This document shows, in pieces, positions 7,541-13,989 of a DNA stretch of 13,989 nucleotides. Both the position numbers and the translations under genes were made by a program. The notes below the pieces were generated by a model, which was not told the origin of the DNA, ran no database searches, and saw only the letters and a list, made by a program, of their open reading frames with translations. How positions within the stretch are numbered: position 1 is the stretch's first letter; every line of letters begins with the position of its first letter. The stretch is from CAUZJO01 sp963580245 (GTDB taxonomy: Bacteria; Sumerlaeota; Sumerlaeia; MVZB01): the NCBI GenBank assembly GCA_963580245.1, contig CAUZJO010000122.1, positions 1 through 13,989 on the forward strand. The letters are read 5' to 3'.

Positions 7541-8343
7541 AGTGGATCATAGCCTGTATCCTCGCGTGCGTGGGGGGATGTAAAACGGAAAGGATTTCAA
7601 TCGTGGAAAAGACGATGAGCAAGACGATTCATATCGCCCTGTCGGATCAACCCGGACGATTCGAGCTCGGCGACGCCTTGAGTCTGAACATCGAATACTT
7701 TAATGCGTCGGACGGGCCCATCAGCTTCCGTGAGCCCGCGAAGACCTGGGAGGTGCGGCTCAGGGTGCGACGCCGCCCGGCGCGGGCCGGCGCGGAGCCG
7801 AGCGAGGAGGCGAACGGCGAGATCGAGGATGACCCCCAGGAGGTTTCGTTCGGGAGGATCATTTACGAGGACATTCCCGGGGGACCCTCGTCTTACAGCG
7901 CTGAGCCCGCCGATGTGATCGAGCTTGATCCAGGCCGAAAGTATTCTTTTCAGTATGATATCGGCCGTCGTTGGCTCGATCTGTTTCCACCGGGGATTCA
8001 TGAAGTCAAGATCATCGACGAGTCCGTTGACGATGAGCGCGTCGAGTCAAACCAGATTAGCGTCGCCGTCACCTTCACACCCGATTCCTTCTCGCGCCAG
8101 CTCGGCGTTGCGGCGAGCACCGAGTTCCCGCTTGACGCCAGGGCTTTTGCGCGCGATTGGATCCGCCGCTTCCGCCCTGAGTTCGATCTCGCGCTCGAAG
8201 ATCCGTCCGAGGCAGCGGCCGCCGAGAATCGCCGGCAGATTGACGCCGCACGAGGATGGTGGGCGGCCAACGCCGCCACCCCCGAGGTGCTCGAAGAGAT
8301 CAAGGCAATTAATCGATCCGCCTTCCCGCGAGCCGACCAATGA
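7537..8343 (+). CDS. Lipoprotein, candidate immunity protein for the upstream effector
   Basis: The start ATG overlaps the stop of the putative effector (ATGA at 7537-7540), so the two are translationally coupled. The N-terminus MKWIIACILACVGGC resembles a short lipoprotein signal with Cys15 as the lipid-modified residue; the lipobox VGGC is acceptable but not ideal. The rest of the 268-residue protein appears beta-rich to about residue 180, with SLNIEYFNASDGPISF and a stretch KTWEVRLRVRRR typical of Ig-like folds, then a charged helical tail. No catalytic motif is seen. A membrane-anchored partner encoded directly after a putative toxin is the usual place for an immunity protein, but this is position-based inference. 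It could also be an accessory lipoprotein. Confidence 0.7.
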   Translation: MKWIIACILACVGGCKTERISIVEKTMSKTIHIALSDQPGRFELGDALSLNIEYFNASDGPISFREPAKTWEVRLRVRRRPARAGAEPSEEANGEIEDDPQEVSFGRIIYEDIPGGPSSYSAEPADVIELDPGRKYSFQYDIGRRWLDLFPPGIHEVKIIDESVDDERVESNQISVAVTFTPDSFSRQLGVAASTEFPLDARAFARDWIRRFRPEFDLALEDPSEAAAAENRRQIDAARGWWAANAATPEVLEEIKAINRSAFPRADQ

Positions 8344-8394
8344 GCGCCAGCCCCGTCCCCTCCACGATCAACCGTCAAGAATTGAGAGGCTGGG

Positions 8395-8414
8395 AATCAC
8401 CCTTGCGGGCGATT
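8395..8414. terminator. Weak candidate bidirectional hairpin between convergent genes
   Basis: AATCACCC (8395-8402) and GGGCGATT (8407-8414) pair with one A-C mismatch around a TTGC loop. The hairpin lies between the stop of the plus-strand lipoprotein gene and the end of the minus-strand prepilin gene, and overlaps the latter's stop codon. No T-tract follows on either strand, so intrinsic termination is doubtful. A longer-range pair CCAGCC (8347-8352) / GGCTGG (8388-8393) is also present. Confidence 0.2.
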
Positions 8415-9093
8415 AGATCCTAGGGCGAAATCCCTCGGTGTCGAAATACCAGATGTCGCCCGTGCTGACCGTCCCGTTGCTGGGATCGTAATACGGTGCC
8501 CACGCATTGCGGTTCGTGTCCCCTTCGGGCCACGGCCGCAGGTCGGGCCCGGCCGACTGCATCGACCATTCGTAAGTCTTGCCCCCGAAATCAAAGGATC
8601 CGATTCCCGGACCGAACCACGGCGGACTGGCAAATTTCGGCGTAATGGCACGATAAAAGACGCCTGCCCAGATCAGATTCTCATAGTTGGCCAAATGTGG
8701 GATTTGTTTGGACCGTACCGACGCCGTGTTAAACGGATCGCCCGGGATATCCGAGATGTACGTGATCGGCGTGGTCAACTGCCAGCCGATGCCGTCGACC
8801 GTCCCGTCGGCCTCCTCCCACCGCAGATACTCGGCGACGCCGGGCCAGAACGGGACCTCGCTCGGTCCCTTGATCACGTGGTAGACGTATCGGTTGTGGT
8901 CCACGCGATAGGACTTCATCGCGGTGACGACGCTACGCATGTCCGCAATCGTGCGCGACACCTTCGACCGCGTCTGGGCCTCGATGAAGTTCGGCACGGC
9001 GATCGCCGCCAGGATCGCGATAATCGCCACTACAATGAGCAACTCGATGAGCGTGAAGCCCATCCACGGCCGGTTGCGCTTAGCATCGATCAT
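8413..9093 (-). CDS. Prepilin-type N-terminal cleavage/methylation domain protein (type II secretion/type IV pilus pseudopilin-like)
   Basis: This 226-residue protein has a short basic leader ending in Gly12, followed by FTLIELLIVVAIIAILAAIA, the classic class III signal processed by prepilin peptidase between Gly12 and Phe13, with Glu17 as the conserved Glu+5. A hydrophobic helix (to about residue 33) leads into VPNFIEAQTRSKVSRTIADM and a variable globular domain. The end STGDIWYFDTEGFR is typical of planctomycete members, whose substrate or pilus is usually unknown. GAGGTG five bases upstream (9099-9104) supports the start. It begins 17 bases after the end of the broken CHRD/lectin gene on the same strand, suggesting one transcript. 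A decayed paralogue lies at 285-559. Confidence 0.9.
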   Translation of the reverse strand: MIDAKRNRPWMGFTLIELLIVVAIIAILAAIAVPNFIEAQTRSKVSRTIADMRSVVTAMKSYRVDHNRYVYHVIKGPSEVPFWPGVAEYLRWEEADGTVDGIGWQLTTPITYISDIPGDPFNTASVRSKQIPHLANYENLIWAGVFYRAITPKFASPPWFGPGIGSFDFGGKTYEWSMQSAGPDLRPWPEGDTNRNAWAPYYDPSNGTVSTGDIWYFDTEGFRPRI

Positions 9094-9110
9094 GTTTTCA
9101 CCTCATTGGA

Positions 9111-11307
9111 TCAGTCGACCTCGAACGTGGACAGTTCGACCGGAATCGAGAAGTCCACGAACGGCTCGACCTGGCCTCGAATTTATCCCACGGGATGGTT
9201 CTCTGTATGGACATTCACATACACTTGATTTGCGGGGCCAGCCTCGGCCGATGAGTAATCCCATAAACAAACTTTCGGGTTCGTTGAAGGCAGTGCGTGT
9301 AGGACGCCGGCGTTCATCCCGGGAGGAGCGTAGTCACGAATACTCGCTCCGGTTTCCGCGCTGGTCAGGCTTCGATAAAGGATGTGATACCCAAGATTCA
9401 AGAGTACGGAATCCACTGAAAAGAAACCCAGGCCATGCCCCGAAGACGTGACCGATCCGGGTTCTTGTGATGGGTCCCGGAACGTTATATTATTCGTAAT
9501 CTGACCGCGTATCTCACCCGCTGGAAACTCGTCCGTATGGATATTGACGTACGCCAGCCCCGCGAGGATACGTTCTTCCTCTGAATCGGGATAATTCCAC
9601 GCCCCCACCTTTAAAGCACCCGGATCCAAAGGATGTTTCACGTCTGAGTCAGCTCCGTGCGTCTAAAATCCATGAATATGCACCGCAGTCTCGGTTCCCT
9701 CCAGCGCACTGTGGGTTATGCGGAAACTGATCATGTCTGTGGTTGTATCGATATTGAACAGCCCCACACCGGTAGCGGGTGTAAACTCAACGAGATATCC
9801 GTGCTGTTACGCTTCATTTGCATCGTTCCACCTGCCTGTGTTAGGGAAGACGACGAGGCGGTCCTCGTTTCCAGCACCCGCATCGTTTGGTTCGCCGGAA
9901 CTCCAATTGGTGTATGACCATGACTCGTCCGTGATCCATTGCCAGCCGTCGTTTGGCGCCGCGCCAGCCGGAACTTGGATACCACCAAGCCAAAAGCTGA
10001 AATTGTTCGGCAGGTTGTTGAATACCCAATCGTTTTCTTCGGCCGAGGTCAACGTTGCCAAGTGACCTTGTTTCCCGTTGAAGACCAATGATTCGGCGGC
10101 CGCCCGAGCTTCGTCCCACATCACTGATTCATCGATCGCGGCATACCAATGCCCGTTCATTGGATTCTGCTTTGCATCAACGGGGGAATCGTTGGTGGGA
10201 TCATTGGCCTGGGACGTATCGAGCCTCGCCACCATGCTCACGAGCTGGCCACGAATCTCACCCCCGGAATAATTGGTCGAGTGGATGTTTACGTAGGTTT
10301 TTCCAGCCAGGATATCCTGCTCCTGCCCCTCTTCGTAATTCCAGACCCCAGATTTTGAGTTTCCCGCCGGGAGCGTATGCAAAACGTCGGCCGGGAGGCC
10401 AGGGGCCGCAAAACCGTGAATATGCGCCGCCGTCTCTCCCGATGATAGGCCGCCAAAGCTGATTGTGTAATTTAGAGTATTGGCCTGGGTGTTAATCGTA
10501 AACTTACCTACTCCCATCGCCGCCGAGGACGTCCCCGCCTGCGAACTTTCGATGAGACATACCAAATGATCGAGTGTGGAGGTGGCCAGAATCGGAGGTG
10601 TGAAATCAACCTCCAGCACCGGCCGGACGTTTGCATTGGAATTGTCTTTGCTGTCGAACCGCTTGGCCGTCGGCTGTGTCGATTCATTACCCATCAGCAG
10701 CCACCCGAAGTTGCCGGACGGGTCATCGAGCCAATCCCGAACGTCAGCCACCATCTGGGCCGTCGATCGCCACTGGTAGGGGCTGTTGTTGCTACCCACG
10801 TTGGTCGTCACGGAGGCGGCCGACTCGAAATCCCCGCCCGCGGCGGCCCAGCTTGATGTGTCAAAAAACGTGTGAATCCAGGTGGCGTCGCCGGTCGCCG
10901 ACGAAGTCCCCGATCCTTCTTCGCCCGCCGCATTTGATCCTCCTTCGCCCCAGTCCGCCAGCAGCTTGTGCAGGCTCATGTCCTCGGTGCCGGCATGCGC
11001 GGACTTGGACATGTTTAGTGTCAGCGTCACGTTGTTGATCGTAGACCCGCCAGGGATGTCGCCGGCGAGATCAAAGGCGATCACGCACCGTCGGATCGTT
11101 CCCTGGTTGGTGACACCGGCGAAGAAGTGGGCCCCCAACCCGTTGCTACTGGTGCCCGTATTGCTTTCATACAACGTGTTATCCTTGACGGGCGCGAGCT
11201 GGACCGAGTCGGCCGAGGCCGGCCGCCGCCAACCAACCGCCCAGACCAAGGGCCACTGTCAGAGCCAGAAGACTCGTAATCCCGCAGGGGTGAAAATGCA
11301 CTCTCAT
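9111..11307 (-). pseudogene. DNRLRE-CHRD-C-type lectin-CHRD-CHRD secreted protein, disabled by one frameshift and three in-frame stops
   Basis: The gene starts at ATG 11307-11305 with GGAGG five bases upstream (11313-11317). Its signal peptide runs MRVHFHPCGITSLLALTVAL and on to WLAAA. At about 11219-11222 a repeated GGCC leaves one extra base; removing it would give WLAAAASA|DSVQLAP, a clean signal cleavage site. The shifted frame then encodes a DNRLRE-like domain (VKDNTLYES ... VADVRDWLDDPSGNFGWLL), a CHRD domain (AAHIHGFAAPGLPADVLHTL, then GEIRGQ) and a C-type lectin domain with EPND and WND motifs. A TAA (9809-9807) interrupts the lectin end before HGYLVEF. A second CHRD is cut by TAG (9665-9663) right after HIHGF. 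A third CHRD is cut by TAA (9185-9183) where NHPVG is followed by IRGQ, so the Glu of GEIRGQ is lost. The frame then ends at TGA 9113-9111. All three stops and the final TGA are in the same frame. The third CHRD has also lost its HIHG motif (SIRD instead). It was once a secreted surface protein; now most likely dead. Confidence 0.85.
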
Positions 11308-11405
11308 CTCATCCTCCACTTGACCATCTGATTCCCATGTGGTGTCTTACCACGGGACTGAACGCCATGCTCTTTGGGGTGTACCCGCCGTTGAGTATAG
11401 TTCAG

Positions 11406-11433
11406 TTTATAATGACGCGACCCACCATTTCAA
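11406..11433 (-). promoter_or_regulatory. Candidate sigma-70-type promoter for the minus-strand CHRD/lectin-prepilin unit
   Basis: On the minus strand TTGAAA (11433-11428) and TATAAA (11411-11406) are separated by 16 bases, a good match to a housekeeping promoter. It lies about 100 bases upstream of the ATG at 11307 in the divergent gap of 252 bases shared with the PQQ lipoprotein gene. The same AT-rich spot contains TATAAT on the plus strand (11408-11413), but without a -35 box at usable distance. Planctomycete promoters are poorly defined, so confidence is modest. Confidence 0.35.
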
Positions 11434-11559
11434 GGATGATTCGGGGGGTGTTGGCGTTCGGTGGGTCCGTGGCCGAGTCGAGACGGGCGAATCGGCCCGC
11501 CGGCAAACGCAAACTCCCGCGCCCCGACGCCAAAATCCAATCATTAAGAACGGGCCACG

Positions 11560-12879
11560 ATGAAAAACCTGACGGCATGGCTGACCATTTTGACGATCCT
11601 TCTCGCGCTATCTGGCTGCGCGGCGAACCAACCGGCCGCTGGCTGGCCCCGGTTCCAGGGACCTCTGCGGACGGGGGTATCGCCCGATACGGGCCTGGCC
11701 CGCGAGTGGCCCGCATCGGGGCCGCGCCAGCTGTGGTCGGCCCCGCTTAACGAGGGCTTCGGCGGGGCCGCCATCCGCGACGGCGAGGTCTACGTCCTGG
11801 ACCGCACCCCCGGCGAGGCCGACGTGATCCGCTGTTACGATTTCGAGACCGGCGAGCAACTGTGGGACTGGGCCCACGAGGTCGCCGGACGCCTCCCGTA
11901 CCCCGGTTCGCGCAGCACACCGACGGTCGAGGATAAACACGTTTACGCAATCGGCGGATTCGGACACGTCTACTGCGTCAATCGCGAGACGCACCAGGCG
12001 GTCTGGACGCTCGATGTCCAAGCAGCCTACGAAACCACGCCGCCCCATTTCGGCTACGTGCAATCGCCGCTGATCTGGGAGGACCTGGTGATCATCGCGC
12101 CAATGAGCGAGCAGGTCGGCCTGGTCGCCCTCGATAAGGCCACGGGCCGCGAGGTCTGGCGCACCGGGGGGCTGGGGCAATGTCATTCCACCCCCACCCT
12201 GAACCGGATCCATGGCACCGAACAGCTCGTCTTCATCTCCCGCATCGACGACGGCGATCTCAAACAGGGCCTCGTCTCCGGACTGGACCCGGCCACCGGC
12301 GCGTTGCTTTGGAGTCTGACCGACTATTACGTCCACTGGCCGATCCCGGGGGCGACGTCGGTCGCTGACGATCAACTATTCATGACCGGCGGCTACGGCG
12401 GGGGCTCCCGGATGTTCAAGCTCAACAAAGGCGAGGACGGCATCGAGCCCGAAACCCTCTTCAGCCTCGAAAAGGGATCGCAGCTTCACCAGCCGTTCCT
12501 CTACGGGGACCATCTCTACGTCCTGGTCAATGAATCCGCCAACCAGAGCAACCGGTCGGGCTGGGCGGAAGGGGGCCTGATGTGTATCGACCTGGCGGGC
12601 GACGAGAAATGGCGCACCGGCACCTCGCCCAACTTCGGCCGCGGCAACGCGATCCTGGCCGACGACATGTTCATCATCCAGGATGGTTGGTCGGGCCACC
12701 TGCGCCTTGTCGAGCCCAACCCCCAGGCCTACACGCAACTGGCCGAGGCCAATATCTTCGGCATCGAGGACGACCAGGACCACCAAATGTGGGCCCCCAT
12801 GGCCCTCGCTGACGGCAAACTGATCCTGCGCAGCCAGAGCGAAATGAAGTGCCTGGACCTGCGGGCGACCGCCGAATGA
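11560..12879 (+). CDS. PQQ-like beta-propeller repeat lipoprotein
   Basis: The 439-residue protein begins with a lipoprotein signal ending in LSGC (Cys20 is the lipid-modified residue), so it is exported and membrane-anchored. Repeating blades of the PQQ/BamB type follow, each ending in a beta-strand with the pattern x-D-x-x-T-G-x-x-x-W: CYDFETGEQLW (92-102), CVNRETHQAVW (139-149), ALDKATGREVW (190-200), GLDPATGALLW (241-251), CIDLAGDEKW (342-351) and a last one near CLDLRA (431-436). N-terminal WPRFQGPLRTGVSPDTGLA (29-47) is typical of planctomycete PQQ-like proteins of unknown substrate. It need not bind PQQ; such propellers often serve as scaffolds. No good ribosome binding site is seen before the ATG. 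It is divergent from the CHRD/lectin pseudogene and stands alone. Confidence 0.85.
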   Translation: MKNLTAWLTILTILLALSGCAANQPAAGWPRFQGPLRTGVSPDTGLAREWPASGPRQLWSAPLNEGFGGAAIRDGEVYVLDRTPGEADVIRCYDFETGEQLWDWAHEVAGRLPYPGSRSTPTVEDKHVYAIGGFGHVYCVNRETHQAVWTLDVQAAYETTPPHFGYVQSPLIWEDLVIIAPMSEQVGLVALDKATGREVWRTGGLGQCHSTPTLNRIHGTEQLVFISRIDDGDLKQGLVSGLDPATGALLWSLTDYYVHWPIPGATSVADDQLFMTGGYGGGSRMFKLNKGEDGIEPETLFSLEKGSQLHQPFLYGDHLYVLVNESANQSNRSGWAEGGLMCIDLAGDEKWRTGTSPNFGRGNAILADDMFIIQDGWSGHLRLVEPNPQAYTQLAEANIFGIEDDQDHQMWAPMALADGKLILRSQSEMKCLDLRATAE

Positions 12880-12919
12880 TGAGGGGCCTATAGTCTGAGG
12901 CATCGCGAGAACCAGCCGA

Positions 12920-13130
12920 AGTCCCAAAGGGACGACCGCTTTCAGCCCAGCCATTCATGGCTGGGAATATGTCACGGGTTCTCCCCCCAAGTCCCATCGG
13001 GACGACTGCATAACGCCCGAAATCCCGGTTTATGGGCCCAATTCTCAGCCGTCCCCACGGGACTCCCCTGACTCGACCGTGAAACCCAGCCCTAAAGGAC
13101 TGGGCTGAAAGCGGCCGTCCCTTCGGGACT
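12920..13130. repeat. REP/BIME-like composite of GTCCC-N3-GGGAC hairpins in a nested inverted repeat
   Basis: Four hairpins with five-base stems GTCCC/GGGAC and three-base loops start at 12921, 12991, 13051 and 13117. The first two read AGTCCC-N3-GGGACGAC on the plus strand; the last two read the same on the minus strand, giving a > > < < order. The outer units are longer: 12920-12950 and the reverse complement of 13100-13130 match at 29 of 31 positions. Next to each lies a second hairpin (CCCAGCC 12946-12952 / GGCTGGG 12959-12965 on the left; CAGCCC 13087-13092 / GGGCTG 13102-13107 on the right). This looks like the REP elements mobilised by RAYT-type (IS200-like) transposases. No transposase gene is in the window. 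Confidence 0.85.
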
Positions 13131-13142
13131 CTTTATCCAACT

Positions 13143-13813
13143 TCATCCGGATAGGGAAATCTTGACGCGGCGGGCCGTGGGGCGGTTGATGCCGGGGGCC
13201 GCTCGCGTGATCCACTCCAGCGTTTGCGTGGCACGCTGGATGACGTCCTCGCAGGCGGCTTCGCGGTTGGGATTTTGGATTTGGGATTTGCGGTTTGAGA
13301 TTGAGCCCGGCTTGCCACGCCGCTCGCGGCTTGCTCCCAGTTCTCCGCTTCGATCACCCTTTCCAGCCCCGCCCGCATCGGCTCCAGAGCCTCGGTCAAC
13401 CGGCCCAGGGCGCGCAAATAGAAAGCCGTCGTGCCGAGCAGCCACGCCTGGGCCGGTTTCGAGAGGTTCGGCGACAGCCGCGACCACGGCCGCTCGAAGA
13501 AACACGCCACCGCCCCCAGGTCCGCGCCGATCGCGCCGAGCTTCTTCGAACTGTAATTGCCGCCGGGGCCCGTGCCCCGCAGGATGCGATCGTGGTAGAC
13601 GTCGGCACACGCCCGCTGGTGCAGCCCGGCCCGGCAGCCGTGGGCGACGGCCTGGTAGAGCGGCTGGAGTCCCTCCAGGGTATCGGGCTGGTGCTCGGTC
13701 GACTCGCAGAGGTGGTCGTAGAGTCGCTTGTGGGCCGCCCGCCACGCCTCGGGACGCCCGTGGCGTTGCTGCTCGGCGAAGTACTCGCGGATCAGGGGGT
13801 GGGAGTCTAGGTC
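13143..13813 (-). pseudogene. Fragment of a large TPR protein gene, internally rearranged
   Basis: From 13813 to 13321 a minus-strand frame encodes DSHPLIREYFAEQ, then TLEGLQPLYQAVAHGCRAGL, VYHDRILRG, SSKKLGAIGADLGAVACFFE and ALGRLTEALEPMRAGLERVI up to NWEQAAS. I recognise this as the junction between NTPase and TPR repeats of a large protein frequent in planctomycetes and cyanobacteria; its role is not established. There is no plausible start, and upstream the frame runs into unrelated low-complexity sequence (13812-13835). After NWEQAAS the expected TPR continuation is replaced by a GATTTGGG-type tract. Then, in another frame, ACEDVIQRATQTLEWITR appears, resembling a much later part of the same family, and stops at 13143. 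So an internal segment is missing and the frame is shifted. The fragment cannot give a working protein. Confidence 0.7.
13266..13305. repeat. Low-complexity GATTTGGG-type filler at a breakpoint
   Basis: This stretch is built of variants such as GGGATTTTGGATTT and GGGATTTGCGGTTTGAGATT, an imperfect period of about seven to eight bases. It is AT-rich and G/T-skewed against its GC-rich surroundings. It separates two pieces of the TPR pseudogene that lie in different frames, exactly where an internal segment is missing. Confidence 0.6.
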
Positions 13814-13835
13814 GGGTCTCGGGTATCGGGGGGGG
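13812..13835. repeat. Heptamer-like TCGGGTN filler at the upstream edge of the TPR fragment
   Basis: Three units TCGGGT-C, TCGGGT-A and TCGGGG start at 13812, 13819 and 13826, a period of seven, and run into a G8 tract (13828-13835). The recognisable TPR-protein sequence begins at about this point, and the stop codon of the next minus-strand gene lies only a few bases beyond (13844-13842). Confidence 0.6.
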
Positions 13836-13841
13836 AGCTTA

Positions 13842-13989
13842 CTAACCCATTTTCCGCAGTAATTGCTTCAGTCGGGTGATTTTTCGGGTGATCGCACGAT
13901 AGGGAGGATTGATTTTGTTCAAATCCGTCTCTGACATGCCCATGTAGTGCAGACCACCCCCTTGCCACGGGCCTTTCGCGTTGTCAAAA
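13842..13989 (-). CDS. C-terminal part of an unrecognised gene, cut by the window edge
   Basis: A minus-strand frame enters from the right edge and ends at TAG 13844-13842, giving about 48 residues that start FDNAKGPWQGGGLHYMGM and end in a basic helical tail ITRKITRLKQLLRKMG. Base composition is less GC-rich than in the genes to the left. I do not recognise the family. The stop lies directly beside the TCGGGTN filler and the TPR fragment, so this gene may have been placed here by rearrangement, or its own end may be native. Only the C-terminus is visible. Confidence 0.5.
   Translation of the reverse strand, partial: FDNAKGPWQGGGLHYMGMSETDLNKINPPYRAITRKITRLKQLLRKMG

Noticed and set aside
9111..11307. 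Alternative genetic code in which TAA and TAG are sense codons
   Set aside because: pntB, the 129-residue gene and the prepilin gene end at TAA, and the DUF4123 gene ends at TAG, at the expected family lengths. The CHRD/lectin gene also has a frameshift in its signal peptide, so decay explains it better.
11391..11413. Plus-strand promoter TTGAGT/TATAAT for the PQQ lipoprotein gene
   Set aside because: The -10 box is perfect, but the spacer is only 11 bases and nothing resembling a -35 box lies 16-18 bases upstream.
12920..13130. CRISPR array
   Set aside because: The repeated units are short hairpins in both orientations with irregular spacing and no uniform spacers, and no cas genes are nearby. 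A REP/BIME element fits better.
13162..13845. Plus-strand open frames of 171-227 codons over the right end
   Set aside because: They are Arg/Pro/Ala-rich shadows of the minus-strand TPR fragment, which has a recognisable family pattern.

Overview
The window is GC-rich bacterial DNA. Its gene families suggest a member of the Planctomycetota, perhaps a Phycisphaerae-like lineage: GFTLIELL prepilin-type proteins with a WYFDT tail, CHRD/DNRLRE/C-type-lectin surface proteins, PQQ-type beta-propeller lipoproteins, and a long TPR protein of the type common in planctomycete and cyanobacterial genomes. This assignment is inference from gene content; there is no rRNA or marker gene to confirm it.

Left part (1-3661): a decayed minus-strand prepilin-like pseudogene (285-559) lies next to an intact plus-strand pntA-pntB pair, the proton-translocating NAD(P) transhydrogenase. 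After pntB comes a perfect (CTCGTG)x6 array set inside a short inverted repeat.

Centre (3904-8343): five tightly packed plus-strand genes form one apparent operon. They are a PAAR-like spike-tip protein, a DUF4123 adaptor/chaperone, a 129-residue protein of a type I associate with such islands, a 671-residue multidomain protein ending in an HEAGH zinc-protease-like motif, and a lipoprotein whose start overlaps the previous stop (ATGA). The layout matches an orphan type VI secretion (or related contractile injection) cargo island: tip, adaptor, accessory protein, putative metallopeptidase toxin, putative surface-anchored immunity protein. No VgrG or structural gene is present. This is the best candidate here for an undescribed system.

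Right-centre (8413-11307, minus strand): an intact prepilin-like gene sits downstream of a large DNRLRE-CHRD-C-type lectin-CHRD-CHRD gene. That gene is broken by three in-frame stop codons and a one-base insertion in its signal peptide, while the rest of its frame is preserved over about 700 codons. A divergent PQQ-repeat lipoprotein follows (11560-12879).

Right end (12880-13989): a REP/BIME-like composite of GTCCC-N3-GGGAC hairpins is arranged as a 31-bp imperfect inverted repeat. It is followed by a rearranged fragment of a large TPR protein gene (minus strand) whose breakpoints are marked by low-complexity tandem filler. The C-terminal end of an unrecognised minus-strand gene runs off the window edge. 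In the broken genes together, this DNA shows much gene decay and many short repeats around a few intact operons.
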